The notes under the pieces are model-generated. The model was not told the origin of the DNA and made no database searches. It worked only from the letters and a program-made list of their open reading frames with translations. This document shows, piece by piece, positions 10,079 through 20,022 of a stretch of 50,468 nt of DNA. The position numbers and the translations under genes were made by a program. This DNA is from Patescibacteria group bacterium (lineage in GTDB: Bacteria; Patescibacteriota; Minisyncoccia; Phycocordibacterales; UBA9973): positions 1 through 50,468 of the forward strand of contig JAUPVQ010000019.1 in the NCBI GenBank assembly GCA_030916965.1, written 5' to 3'. How positions within the stretch are numbered: position 1 is the first letter of the stretch; each line of letters opens with the position of its first letter.

Positions 10079-11203
10079 TTATTCGTGCTCTAAAGCTATT
10101 TTAATTGCTGCATTTGCTATTGTCGATGCTGCGTCAGGCTTTGCGAAGCGAGATGCACTTTCCTTCATCTTTGTTATCTGATCCTGATTATCAAATAGTT
10201 TATCAATCAAGGCTGTAATCACATGAGGTTTGAAGTTGATTTCTTCCACCACTTCACTTGCACCAGATCTTGCATAATTATATGCATTTTTCTTTTGGTG
10301 ATCACCATTACTATTTGAAATTGGAATAATTATTGATGGTATTTTCCATGATGCAATTTCAAAAATTGTAGACCCAGCTCGGGACAATACTACATCAGCA
10401 ATACCTGCTGCCATTTTTGTTGCAATATCATTTAGGTACGCAATTGGTTTATAACTATTTTTAAGTGGGTTCTTGTCTAGTATAAAATTTGAACGCAAGA
10501 CGACATCTTCGAAATTCTTAATACCAGTTTGGTGTATTATTTGATATTTCTCTATCAATAATGGTAATGCATCAAGGATTATTTTGTTTATAATCTCTGC
10601 ACCTTGTGATCCACCCAATATGAGAATTGTTTTTTTGTTTTCACTAAAATTAAAAAAGTCATACGCTCCATCACTTGCTCCGTGCATTATGCTTTTACGA
10701 ATTGGTTGGCCTGTTAGGACAGTCTTCTCTGCCGGTAAATATTCCACAGCTTCTGGCCATGATACTGCTATGTGACGTGCAAATTTGGCAGTCCAGAGAT
10801 TTAATCTACCAGGGTAGGAATCTGACTCGTGGACAATAACAGGTATACGCAAAATTTTTGCACCAAATACTGCAGGAAACGCAGCATAGCCACCCTTGGA
10901 TACAACAACATCGGGATAAATAGTAAAGAGTTTAAGTAGTCCAACAACAGCTCCCATCGAAGCTGCAATCATATCAAAGAAATTTTTGATTGATGAATAA
11001 GTACGCAACTTACCTGCAGGAACAGCAATATATGTAATCCTATTATTGAATAGCATTTGTTTGTCATAAGGACTGTCGGACATGTAGTAGAGTTTCAGAT
11101 CAAGTATCTTCTCTTTTTGAGCGATAATATTGAGTTCTTCGGCAATAGCAATCAAAGGATAGAAATGCCCCCCAGTCCCCCCTCCTGTAAGTAATATCTT
11201 CAT
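10079..11203 (-). CDS. murG: UDP-N-acetylglucosamine--N-acetylmuramyl-(pentapeptide) pyrophosphoryl-undecaprenol GlcNAc transferase
   Basis: 'MKILLTGGGTGGHFYPLIAIAEEL', 'GGYAAFPAVFGAKILRIPVIVHESD', 'LILGGSQGA'. Confidence 0.95.
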   Translation of the reverse strand: MKILLTGGGTGGHFYPLIAIAEELNIIAQKEKILDLKLYYMSDSPYDKQMLFNNRITYIAVPAGKLRTYSSIKNFFDMIAASMGAVVGLLKLFTIYPDVVVSKGGYAAFPAVFGAKILRIPVIVHESDSYPGRLNLWTAKFARHIAVSWPEAVEYLPAEKTVLTGQPIRKSIMHGASDGAYDFFNFSENKKTILILGGSQGAEIINKIILDALPLLIEKYQIIHQTGIKNFEDVVLRSNFILDKNPLKNSYKPIAYLNDIATKMAAGIADVVLSRAGSTIFEIASWKIPSIIIPISNSNGDHQKKNAYNYARSGASEVVEEINFKPHVITALIDKLFDNQDQITKMKESASRFAKPDAASTIANAAIKIALEHE

Positions 11204-11244
11204 AGTCCTTATTTTACAGCATTTTATGATATTTTTCCAGTGGA

Positions 11245-12345
11245 TTAATTCTTTTTTTGGAAACGAGAGATGTTGAGGATTATGCCCATTGCTCCAAGTG
11301 TGATCAATAGTGATGTACCACCATGGCTTATGAATGGTAGTGGAACTCCTGTGAGTGGAAAGACACCAATGATAGAGGCAATATTCATAAATGCTTGAGC
11401 AAGTGTAATCGTGATGAGTCCTATTACAAGTATTTTGGAAAATGAATCCGGAGCATAATACCCAATTTTGAACCCACGAAATGCAAAAATAATAAATAAA
11501 ATAATTATAGATACTGTGCCTACAAACCCAGTCTCTTCACCGATAACAGCAAAGATAGAATCGCCTTGAGGTTCGGGTAGATAACTGTATTTCTGTATGC
11601 TCTGTCCGAGTCCCCTACCAAACAAACCACCAGAACCAATTGCAATAAGTGATTGCTGTAATTGATATGAGGATGTACTTTGGTTGCGACTTGGATGCAG
11701 AAATGTATCTACTCTATTTTTTAAATACGGTGTGAAGGAAACAAGTAAACCGAGACCCAAAAGAGATATTCCCAAAATTCCTAGAATATATTTCCAGGAC
11801 ATACCTGATATAAATAGCATTACCAATGCTGTAACTACTATCAATATTACACTTTTTGTATCAGGTTGCTTTAATAGTACACCTGCAATAATAGCAAGCA
11901 GAATGACAAGAGGTATAATACTGAATTTGATATCTTGGACCTTTACTTTCACCCATGATAACCATGCAGCAAAATATATAACAAAAGCAATTTTCAAAAA
12001 TTCAACAGGTTGAAGTGAAATTCCAAAAATATTGATCCACCTTTTTGCTCCACCGTGGGAGAAACCGATTTTGGGTATAAAGACGGCAGCTGTGATAAGT
12101 ATAGAAACTATAAAGATTGTTAAAGAATATGTTTTCCAAAATTTGTATGGTATGCGATAAGCACAGTACATAGCGATACCACCTCCTAGCAATCCAAAAA
12201 TGAATTGATTAAAAATAACATCATAAAATTTCGCAGGATTCTTTGCTAGTATTCCCATTGAAGCGGAGGTAAACATAGCAATACCCACGATTGTTAACGT
12301 GATAATTAATCCAAAAAAAATTTTATCAATATTTTTTTCTTTCAT
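11245..12345 (-). CDS. ftsW: SEDS-family glycosyltransferase, FtsW-type by context
   Basis: 'GVPLPFISHGGTSLLITLGAMGIILNISR'; sits between mraY and murG. Confidence 0.88.
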   Translation of the reverse strand: MKEKNIDKIFFGLIITLTIVGIAMFTSASMGILAKNPAKFYDVIFNQFIFGLLGGGIAMYCAYRIPYKFWKTYSLTIFIVSILITAAVFIPKIGFSHGGAKRWINIFGISLQPVEFLKIAFVIYFAAWLSWVKVKVQDIKFSIIPLVILLAIIAGVLLKQPDTKSVILIVVTALVMLFISGMSWKYILGILGISLLGLGLLVSFTPYLKNRVDTFLHPSRNQSTSSYQLQQSLIAIGSGGLFGRGLGQSIQKYSYLPEPQGDSIFAVIGEETGFVGTVSIIILFIIFAFRGFKIGYYAPDSFSKILVIGLITITLAQAFMNIASIIGVFPLTGVPLPFISHGGTSLLITLGAMGIILNISRFQKKN

Positions 12346-12346
12346 A

Positions 12347-13411
12347 TTATTGCAAAAAGACTAATACAACTCCAATCGTTGATGTCATAATACTGACAAT
12401 CCAGTACCGCATGGTCACTTTGTATTTCGGCCACCCTATACTCTCGAAGTGGTGGTGCAGTGGTGCAACAATAAAAATCTTTTTACCATTAAAGAATTTG
12501 CGAGCAGTCATCTGTATAACTACAGATACTGAAGTGATAAATAATGGGAATGCAATAATAGGCAATAGTAGGACTGTATCTGTAAGAAAAGCGATGACAG
12601 ACAAGGTAACAGTTAATCCGATCATTCCAGTCTCTCCCATATAGAATCGTGCAGGAGGAATATTGAACCACAAGAATGCAAGTATTCCACTTGCTATTAC
12701 CGCACAAAACGCGCTTAGGTTAAATTGACCATGACCATATGCAATAATTGTGTATCCAACAAATACAGGAACCAATACTCCACCCGAGAGACCATCAATA
12801 CCATCAATAACACTAGAAGAAAATACAGCAAGCATAACTAAAATAAAAAATGGTATAAATAAAAAGCCCAGATACAAGGTTCCATCAAATGGAATATGAA
12901 TACTATTCATACCCAATTTCGAATAAAACCACCATCCGATAATAAGCCCAAGTGTAAAAATAATCCCAATTTTTAAATACCTTAGAAGTATAGGGTCACC
13001 AGAGAGTTTGCCATATGCAAATATTTGAATAAAATCGTCTCCAAGTCCAATCAAAGAAGCCAAAATTAATGCACCAAATGGCAGTAGTGTTTCAGATCTA
13101 TTAATGAAATTAATTTTGAGCGCTATATCAGTATCGATAAACACAGAAATTAGAAATATAACAAAAATTGTCGCAACAACAGACATCCAGACAATCACCC
13201 CACCTATTCTCGGAGTACGAAGCTCCTGATCTTCGTATATCTTTTTGAAATTGTCAGATGGTGCAACGTTTATCCTAGATGTTCGACGCCATAATTTATA
13301 TTTGTAGAAATAGTGAGTAAAAACTGGTGTCAGCAATATACCAGAAACGAAGCTAATAATAGCCGGTATTAATATTTTAATTGCGTTATTCATTATTATT
13401 TTCCTTATCAC
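12347..13411 (-). CDS. mraY: Phospho-N-acetylmuramoyl-pentapeptide transferase
   Basis: 'TPRIGGVIVW', 'SSSVIDGIDGLSGG', 'APLHHHFESIGWPKYKVTMRYW'. Start may be at 13393 (MNNAIK). Confidence 0.95.
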   Translation of the reverse strand: MIRKIIMNNAIKILIPAIISFVSGILLTPVFTHYFYKYKLWRRTSRINVAPSDNFKKIYEDQELRTPRIGGVIVWMSVVATIFVIFLISVFIDTDIALKINFINRSETLLPFGALILASLIGLGDDFIQIFAYGKLSGDPILLRYLKIGIIFTLGLIIGWWFYSKLGMNSIHIPFDGTLYLGFLFIPFFILVMLAVFSSSVIDGIDGLSGGVLVPVFVGYTIIAYGHGQFNLSAFCAVIASGILAFLWFNIPPARFYMGETGMIGLTVTLSVIAFLTDTVLLLPIIAFPLFITSVSVVIQMTARKFFNGKKIFIVAPLHHHFESIGWPKYKVTMRYWIVSIMTSTIGVVLVFLQ

Positions 13412-13931
13412 CCTTTAGTGCTATTTTTAAATTTTCTACAACACTCTGATAATTAGGCAATTCGGCAATAGACGTGACACCCATGAATTGTAGGGTTTCA
13501 GTTGTTGGACTGTATGTGTAGCGTCTAGAATCATTTACATCAATATTTTTCTCTATCAGTCCGCGTATCAATAGATTGCGTAATATGAAGCTTGAGTTTA
13601 CACCACGAATATAGTCGATTTCTGCACGTGTAGCTTTGCTGCTATAAAGTATAATCGACAGAGTTTCCAAGGATGACTTCGACAATTCACGAGATAGCTC
13701 ATCTTTACGCATTGTTTCGAGGAAGATACTTGCATCCTTGTTTGTCCCAAGCGTAATTTCATTACCATTTTCTATTATAGTGAGCCCTGAATTATTTTGA
13801 CGTTCTTTTAGTACAATCAGAGCATCACGAACTCTACCCTCGTCGACAGATAGGATCTCAGAGATCTTTTTAATAGAGACTGGCTCTCCTTTGAAAAAAA
13901 GTAATGCTTCAATTTTTGCGTGTAGTTCCAT
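13386..13931 (-). CDS. scpB: Segregation and condensation protein B
   Basis: 'HAKIEALLFFKGEPVSIKKISEIL', 'RAEIDYIRGVNSSFILRNLLIRGLIE'; adjacent to scpA. Confidence 0.92.
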   Translation of the reverse strand: MELHAKIEALLFFKGEPVSIKKISEILSVDEGRVRDALIVLKERQNNSGLTIIENGNEITLGTNKDASIFLETMRKDELSRELSKSSLETLSIILYSSKATRAEIDYIRGVNSSFILRNLLIRGLIEKNIDVNDSRRYTYSPTTETLQFMGVTSIAELPNYQSVVENLKIALKGDKENNNE

Positions 13932-13932
13932 A

Positions 13933-14721
13933 TTAAATATTTGAATTATTTTCTGTTAACTGTTCTTGGTTAATTTTATCTTGTTTGGTAATAGTCATAT
14001 CTTCAAAAGTCGTATTTTGTATTACATCTATAATCCCCTCTCTGACCAATTCTAACATAGCTAGAAAAGAAACAATAACATTTACTTTTTTTTCACGGAC
14101 ATCTGCACTTGGAAATTTATTTGAAAATTCCTTAAAAGAAAAAGTAATCGATTCCTGAATTCTAACAGTTAGGTTATCTAGCATTTCTTCCATACTAATC
14201 ACCTTCTTTACTTCAACTTCGGGTAAAGGAATGGCTTTTTTGGGTATATTATCAAGGACTGTTTGGATTCCAATTAGCATATTATCTTTTGTAATCTGTA
14301 CATCTGGACTCCATACAGGATCACTCCAATTACGCTCGGGAGCTGAAAATATAATCTTTGCACCAAATTGTGTTTTTATATCTACACTTGCGTTCTTGAT
14401 AATCTGATACAGGCGCAATCTGTCTTCGAGATTTTGAATCTTCTCAGTCTCATCTGTTGTTAATGTCAGGTTGGGTAAAAGGGATTTAGACTTAATCAGG
14501 ATCAGAGTTGCTGCTACAACTACGAAGCTAGATACATTGCTTATATGGATCAGAGTGTTGTCTTTCGAGATACTGTTTACGTATGCAATATATTCATTTG
14601 TTACTTCTGCCAACGATACATCATTTACAAAGAACTTCCTCTCTTCTACTAAACTCAAAAGGAGCTCCAATGGCCCTTCAAAATTCCCCGCTTTTACTTT
14701 GTAAATAGTATCAGTGTCCAT
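13933..14721 (-). CDS. scpA: Segregation and condensation protein A
   Basis: 'YKVKAGNFEGPLELLLSLVEERKFFVNDVSLAEVTNEYIAYV'. Confidence 0.93.
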   Translation of the reverse strand: MDTDTIYKVKAGNFEGPLELLLSLVEERKFFVNDVSLAEVTNEYIAYVNSISKDNTLIHISNVSSFVVVAATLILIKSKSLLPNLTLTTDETEKIQNLEDRLRLYQIIKNASVDIKTQFGAKIIFSAPERNWSDPVWSPDVQITKDNMLIGIQTVLDNIPKKAIPLPEVEVKKVISMEEMLDNLTVRIQESITFSFKEFSNKFPSADVREKKVNVIVSFLAMLELVREGIIDVIQNTTFEDMTITKQDKINQEQLTENNSNI

Positions 14722-14725
14722 TTAA

Positions 14726-15124
14726 TTATTCTATATGTCCTTGTATCTTTTTAGCATACTCAATTATTTCATCTGGTGTGTCATATGAAATAATCGGCCA
14801 TCTTGGTAATAAATGGTTATTTTTTTGAGGTATTATATGTATGTGGAAATGTGGTACTTGTTCACCGACAACACCGATCTGGACAAAATCACAAGACAAA
14901 TTATTTTTGAATTGAGACATTAATTTTTTTGTCAGGACGAAGCTCTTGCTGATTGTGTCGTCATCGCAATCTTGCATCCATTCAACATGCTTCTTGGGTA
15001 TCAATAGTGCGTGACCTTTTGCAACAGGATATATATCCATAAATGCCAAAAAGTTGTCATCTTCATAGATTTTTATACAAGGCACATCTCCTTTTATAAT
15101 TTTGCAAAAAATGCAATTATCCAT
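14726..15124 (-). CDS. HIT family protein
   Basis: 'CIFCKIIKGDVPCIKIYEDDNFLAFMDIYPVAKGHALLIPKKH', 'VPHFHIHIIPQ'. Confidence 0.95.
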   Translation of the reverse strand: MDNCIFCKIIKGDVPCIKIYEDDNFLAFMDIYPVAKGHALLIPKKHVEWMQDCDDDTISKSFVLTKKLMSQFKNNLSCDFVQIGVVGEQVPHFHIHIIPQKNNHLLPRWPIISYDTPDEIIEYAKKIQGHIE

Positions 15125-15129
15125 AATTA

Positions 15130-16521
15130 TTATGTGATTATTTTAATTCCTAATTCTGTAATTTGCTTGGTTGGCATTACACTTGGTGCTCCCATCATCA
15201 AGTCCTTACCCTCACCTGTTTTTGGGAATGCGATTACTTCGCGGATGTTTGGCTCGTTTTGTAGGATCATAACAATACGGTCTATTCCAGGTGCGAAGCC
15301 TCCGTGTGGAGGTGCTCCGTATTTAAATGCTTCTAGTATGTGAGCAAATTTTAATTGCTGAGTTTCTTCTGGAATATTTAGTAGGTTAAATACCTGCTTT
15401 TGTTCATCACTGTTGTGTATACGAATACTTCCTGATGATAATTCATATCCATTAAGCACTAGGTCATATGCATTGGCACGAATAGATAGTAAGTCAGAGC
15501 CAGTCATGAATTTCTCTTTATCTTCTGGCTTAACTGAGCAAAATGGGTGATGCTGTGCTTGTAGAGTACCGTCTTCAAGCTTCTCAAACATTGGAAAGTC
15601 TAGTATCCAACAGAATGCGAGCTCATCTGGGTCCTCTTTGTTCTCTCGCAAGTCTGGCTTGTCGCTACCGTACTTCTCCATAGATTCTGCGTAAGTAAGT
15701 CGAGGGAAAGGAATGGTTGAGATCTTCTTGTTTGGGTACAAAGTTTTTACAAGCTCGATAAACATCGGCTCTGTGTATGACAAGACTTCTTCTTGGTCAA
15801 CAAAAGACATCTCGTAATCAAGCTGAGTAAATTCAGGCTGACGATCACCGCGAGTATCCTCATCACGCATACAACGCGCAATCTGGAAATATTTTTCGAA
15901 TCCTGCAACCATACAAAGTTGTTTGAATTGCTGTGGAGACTGTGGCAATGCGTAGAATTTGCCATTCTCAAGTCGAGATGGGACCAGGTATTCTCGGGAA
16001 CCTTCAGGAGTACCCTTCATTAGCATTGGAGTCTCGATTTCAACGAAATCATTTTTATGCATATAGTCACGGAAAAAGGAAATGATTTTGTCACGCATGC
16101 GAATATTACTCTGCATTCTTTGTGATCTCAAATCGATATACTTGTATTTCATTCGCACTTCCTCACCTATTTCTCGAGTATCGCCACTAATTTCAAAAGG
16201 AATTGTTTCAGCAGTATTTAGAACTTCAATATTTAGGACTTCGAGCTCTATGTCGCCATTCTGGACTCCAACTTTTATGTTTCTTTCAGGTCGGGCATTT
16301 ACTTTACCAATAATTTTCAGTACCCATTCCGGGCGAATTTCCTTAGCAAGTTCTATTCCAGCAGAATTTGGTAACACTACACCTTGTACAAGGCCTGTCA
16401 TGTCTCGCATATCTACAAAGACCATTTTACCTTGGTCGCGTCTCACATCTACCCAGCCTGCTATAGACACTTCCTCACCAATGTGGTCTTTTAAATCTTT
16501 AATATATATTCTATTTGTCAT
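15130..16521 (-). CDS. aspS: Aspartate--tRNA ligase, compact form apparently lacking the GAD insertion
   Basis: 'GWVDVRRDQGKMVFVDMRDMTGLVQGV', 'SPQQFKQLCMVAGFEKYFQIARCMRDEDTRGDRQPEFTQLDYEMSF', 'GGFAPGIDRIVMIL'. 463 aa. Confidence 0.95.
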   Translation of the reverse strand: MTNRIYIKDLKDHIGEEVSIAGWVDVRRDQGKMVFVDMRDMTGLVQGVVLPNSAGIELAKEIRPEWVLKIIGKVNARPERNIKVGVQNGDIELEVLNIEVLNTAETIPFEISGDTREIGEEVRMKYKYIDLRSQRMQSNIRMRDKIISFFRDYMHKNDFVEIETPMLMKGTPEGSREYLVPSRLENGKFYALPQSPQQFKQLCMVAGFEKYFQIARCMRDEDTRGDRQPEFTQLDYEMSFVDQEEVLSYTEPMFIELVKTLYPNKKISTIPFPRLTYAESMEKYGSDKPDLRENKEDPDELAFCWILDFPMFEKLEDGTLQAQHHPFCSVKPEDKEKFMTGSDLLSIRANAYDLVLNGYELSSGSIRIHNSDEQKQVFNLLNIPEETQQLKFAHILEAFKYGAPPHGGFAPGIDRIVMILQNEPNIREVIAFPKTGEGKDLMMGAPSVMPTKQITELGIKIIT

Positions 16522-16573
16522 ATTAATTTATAATATCACAAAAAGTCTATGTTGTGTATAGAGAAAAACAAAA

Positions 16574-16786
16574 TTAATGCAAGTTTTGGGATACAATCTC
16601 GTAAGGGACGCCGATGATAGAATTGATCAGTACAAACGTCCAATAAAATGGCGCAACTAGGAAAAAAAGCACTCTATCCTTTTCATACAATGGGAGGTAC
16701 CACTTTTGCAATTTCATAAAAAACCAGTTGAGTGGTATATACAACACTCCAAATATTACAGTTAAAAATATTTTAATTATTGTCAT
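16574..16786 (-). CDS. Small membrane protein
   Basis: 70 aa, two hydrophobic segments; overlaps the end of trpS. Confidence 0.5.
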   Translation of the reverse strand: MTIIKIFLTVIFGVLYIPLNWFFMKLQKWYLPLYEKDRVLFFLVAPFYWTFVLINSIIGVPYEIVSQNLH

Positions 16787-17727
16787 AATTGTAATCCTAT
16801 ATTAGATCTAATCTTTAGCATTTTTTTCTCTATTATTGGTTTGATTTTATTTTTACCATTTTCAAGAATTTCAATTACCATGTCCTTCGAAAGTTTATTT
16901 CGAATTTCACGCATAGGTGTTATGTAATTAATTATATCTTGGATCAAAAGTTCTTTCAATTCTTTGTACTTACCTTCTTTCTCTTTGTATATAGCGTCCA
17001 ATTCATTCTTGGGTCTGAAAAGCATATGGATATTGTACACATTTGTAGGTACTGAACTTCCAGAATCTGTTACGATACCCATAACAGCCTTCTTTATTTC
17101 CTCATCTGTACCAAAAAGTGGAATAGTGTTGCCATAACTCTTGCTCATCTTGCGTCCATCTGTGCCTGGAACTATTGCCACATCTTTCAATATCATTGCT
17201 TCAGGCATTTTAAATGTCTCGCCGTATGTATTGTTGAATTTGCCCGCTGTATCGCGAGCATATTCTACATGTTGCTTCTGATCTGCGCCTACAGGTACAA
17301 CATCGGCATCCTGTACTAGAATATCGGCTGCCATAAGCATTGGGTAATCAAAGAGCCCCACAGTCACCTCTTTTGCTTTTTGATTTGCGTCCTTATAGCT
17401 TGTAGCACGTTCAAGGTATGGCATTGTGGTAATACAATTGAAATACCATGCAAGTTCAGTAACTTCTGGAGTATCTGATTGCTTGAAAAGGATTACTTTC
17501 TCCGGATCAAGTCCGCAAGCAATGTAATCCATAGTAATGTCTAGGATATTTTTAGATAATTTCTCATTATCTTGGACTGTGGTAATAGCATGCAAGTCAG
17601 CAATAAATATACGAGCGTCGTATTTGTCCTGCATTTCTACAAACTGGCGTATAGCACCAAAATAGTTACCAATGTGCATTGTGCCTGATGGTTGAATTCC
17701 TGAAAGTAATATTTTCTTGTTTGACAT
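16783..17727 (-). CDS. trpS: Tryptophan--tRNA ligase
   Basis: 'ILLSGIQPSGTMHIGNYFGAIRQF', 'DGRKMSKSYGN'. Start set at MSNKK. Confidence 0.95.
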   Translation of the reverse strand: MSNKKILLSGIQPSGTMHIGNYFGAIRQFVEMQDKYDARIFIADLHAITTVQDNEKLSKNILDITMDYIACGLDPEKVILFKQSDTPEVTELAWYFNCITTMPYLERATSYKDANQKAKEVTVGLFDYPMLMAADILVQDADVVPVGADQKQHVEYARDTAGKFNNTYGETFKMPEAMILKDVAIVPGTDGRKMSKSYGNTIPLFGTDEEIKKAVMGIVTDSGSSVPTNVYNIHMLFRPKNELDAIYKEKEGKYKELKELLIQDIINYITPMREIRNKLSKDMVIEILENGKNKIKPIIEKKMLKIRSNIGLQL

Positions 17728-17816
17728 ACAAATATTATACCAAATACGCAATTTTTATGCACATTTTACCCACAGAGTTATCCTAATTTACCAGTTTGTC
17801 ATATTTCGAGATGTGC

Positions 17817-17822
17817 TAGAAT
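17817..17822 (+). promoter_or_regulatory. -10 box (TAGAAT, TGC-extended) 6 nt before the dnaB start
   Basis: gatgtgcTAGAATagacggATG. Confidence 0.5.
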
Positions 17823-17828
17823 AGACGG

Positions 17829-19211
17829 ATGGCTGATAAAAAATCATTACGAATACCACCACAGAGCCTCGATTCCGAAAAGGCAATCTTGGGCTCTATT
17901 ATGCTTCGCCCAGGTGCATTGCACGAGATCAGCGATATGATATCTGAGCGATCTTTTTATGCAGATAAGCATTCCAAGATTTATAAAATAATGGGAGAGC
18001 TTTCCAACAAGGGCGAGCCTATTGATCTCATTTCTGTATCACAAAAATTATCCGAGAAAGGCATGCTTGATTCTATCGGTGGTACGAGTTATCTGACAGA
18101 TTTAGTGAATTCTGTTCCCTCTTCTACCAATGTTAAGCACTATTCAGATATTGTAGACAAGAAGCATATCTTGAGAAATATTATTGACGCAGGTAACGAT
18201 GTATCTGAGCTCGGATTCAAAGAAGATATCGAGGATATATACGAAGTGCTAAATAGTGCCGAGAAAAGAATGATGGAGATCCGCGATCCGCTAAAGGGTC
18301 ATGAATATTTTGCATTGAAGGACACTCTCCCCGAAGCATGGGAGCGTTTGGAGCGCTTACATGAGAGTAAGGGTGAACTACGCGGAGTTCCAACAGGATT
18401 CAAAGACTTGGATCAATACCTTTCAGGACTTCAAAATTCTGACCTTATTATTCTCGCCGCTCGTCCAAGTATGGGAAAGACAACTCTAGCTCTAGACTTC
18501 GCCCGCCAAGCTGCTACAAAGAACAATATATCAACTGTTATTTTCTCTCTCGAAATGAGTTCACAGCAACTCGTAGACAGAATGCTCTCTGCCGAATCAA
18601 AGGTGAATGCTTGGAGTCTACGTACAGGAAACTTGTCTGCAGAGAAAGAATTTACAAAGATTCGCGACTCACTCGACCGTCTCGCAAAAGCTCCAATATT
18701 TATCGACGATCAGGCCGGCAACTCTATCGCTCGTATGCGTTCAGTTTGTCGCCGCGTAAAGGCAAGCAATGGTATCGGTCTTGTTATTGTTGACTACTTG
18801 CAGTTGATGTCTACATCAAAGAACTACGACAGTATGGTCAACCAAGTTACTGACATTTCCCGTTCGCTCAAAGCATTGGCAAAGGAGTTCAACGTGCCTG
18901 TAGTTGCCCTCTCACAGCTTTCTCGTGCCGTGGAAGCTCGTGGTGGACGCCCTCGCCTATCTGACTTGCGTGACTCTGGATCTATCGAACAGGACGCCGA
19001 TGTTGTGATGTTTATTCACCGCGAAGATAAAGGCAAGGATGAAAGTGAGCGTACAAATATTGCCGAAATTCTAATCGAGAAACACCGTAATGGTCCTGTA
19101 GGTAAAGTTGATCTTTATTTCGATGAAAAGACCACAAGCTTCCTAAATATCGAGAAGAGTAGTCTAGACAGCTTCGCCCCTACCGAAGATACAAACATAG
19201 ATGCATTTTAA
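17829..19211 (+). CDS. dnaB: Replicative DNA helicase
   Basis: 'PPQSLDSEKAILGSIMLRPGALHEI', 'DLIILAARPSMGKTTLALDFARQAA', 'GIGLVIVDYLQLM'. Confidence 0.96.
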   Translation: MADKKSLRIPPQSLDSEKAILGSIMLRPGALHEISDMISERSFYADKHSKIYKIMGELSNKGEPIDLISVSQKLSEKGMLDSIGGTSYLTDLVNSVPSSTNVKHYSDIVDKKHILRNIIDAGNDVSELGFKEDIEDIYEVLNSAEKRMMEIRDPLKGHEYFALKDTLPEAWERLERLHESKGELRGVPTGFKDLDQYLSGLQNSDLIILAARPSMGKTTLALDFARQAATKNNISTVIFSLEMSSQQLVDRMLSAESKVNAWSLRTGNLSAEKEFTKIRDSLDRLAKAPIFIDDQAGNSIARMRSVCRRVKASNGIGLVIVDYLQLMSTSKNYDSMVNQVTDISRSLKALAKEFNVPVVALSQLSRAVEARGGRPRLSDLRDSGSIEQDADVVMFIHREDKGKDESERTNIAEILIEKHRNGPVGKVDLYFDEKTTSFLNIEKSSLDSFAPTEDTNIDAF

Positions 19212-19350
19212 ATATGGATCCGGTAGTGAAAAATAGCATAGCCTTTGTGTGAAGTTATAATTAAAATTTATTGTATAAAAATGAAATTAGGATTTATTAA
19301 TAAAATATTATTGAAATGGCATGTAAACAATGCTATTTTCTACTAACCGG

Positions 19351-19965
19351 ATGGATCCGATAAATTTATTATCTACAATGTTCAAAGAATTCCCAGGGAT
19401 TGGCGAGCGACAGGCCAAGCGTTTTGTTTATTTCTTGCTACACAAGAACCCTCAATACGTCAAAAGCTTGGGAGATTCAATCTTGAGTATTAAAAATCAG
19501 ATCAAACAATGTACCTCATGCTTTCTGTTTTTCCAATCAACCAACAATTCCATTTGTGAGACTTGTAGGCATTCTGAGACTGATCACGCAACTTTATTGA
19601 TTGTAGAAAAAGATGCTGACTTTGAGAGTATTAAAAGGAGTCGGACTTACAAAGGAATGTATTTTATTCTTGGAGGATTAGTACCTATAGTTACAAAAGA
19701 GACGTCCAATTTTGTTCGTACAAAAGAATTGTTATCAACAATTGAAAAACGTGTAAAAGAAGATGGACTAAAAGAAGTTATACTAGCACTCTCGATCAAT
19801 CCCCAAGGCGAACATACAGATATGTATCTCCGTGAACTTATAAGTCCCCTGGTAGATAAGTACAAGTTCAAACTATCGACTCTAGGCCGTGGACTCTCGA
19901 CGGGTACAGAGCTTGAATATTCTGATTCCGAAACTATAAAGAATGCATTGATAAATAGAAATTAA
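19351..19965 (+). CDS. recR: Recombination protein RecR
   Basis: 'FKEFPGIGERQAKRFVYFLL', Cys-rich 'CTSCFLFFQSTNNSICETC', Toprim region. MDPINLL at 19351 is the likelier start. Confidence 0.9.
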   Translation: MDPINLLSTMFKEFPGIGERQAKRFVYFLLHKNPQYVKSLGDSILSIKNQIKQCTSCFLFFQSTNNSICETCRHSETDHATLLIVEKDADFESIKRSRTYKGMYFILGGLVPIVTKETSNFVRTKELLSTIEKRVKEDGLKEVILALSINPQGEHTDMYLRELISPLVDKYKFKLSTLGRGLSTGTELEYSDSETIKNALINRN

Positions 19966-19966
19966 A

Positions 19967-19999
19967 GACAGGGCATCATGAAAATGATACCCTGTTTTT
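19967..19999 (+). terminator. Intrinsic terminator after recR
   Basis: acagggcatcatgaaaatgataccctgttttta. Confidence 0.85.
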
Positions 20000-20022
20000 A
20001 TATAATTTTTTAAGCGAAAGGG

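Noticed and set aside
15001-15343. Possible separate gene at 15011-15343 (+).
   Set aside because: Overlaps aspS and the HIT gene on the opposite strand with no recognisable protein features.
17761-17790. cccacagagttatcc upstream of dnaB as a DnaA box or origin.
   Set aside because: Does not contain the 9-mer consensus and there is no cluster of boxes or AT-rich unwinding element specific to it.
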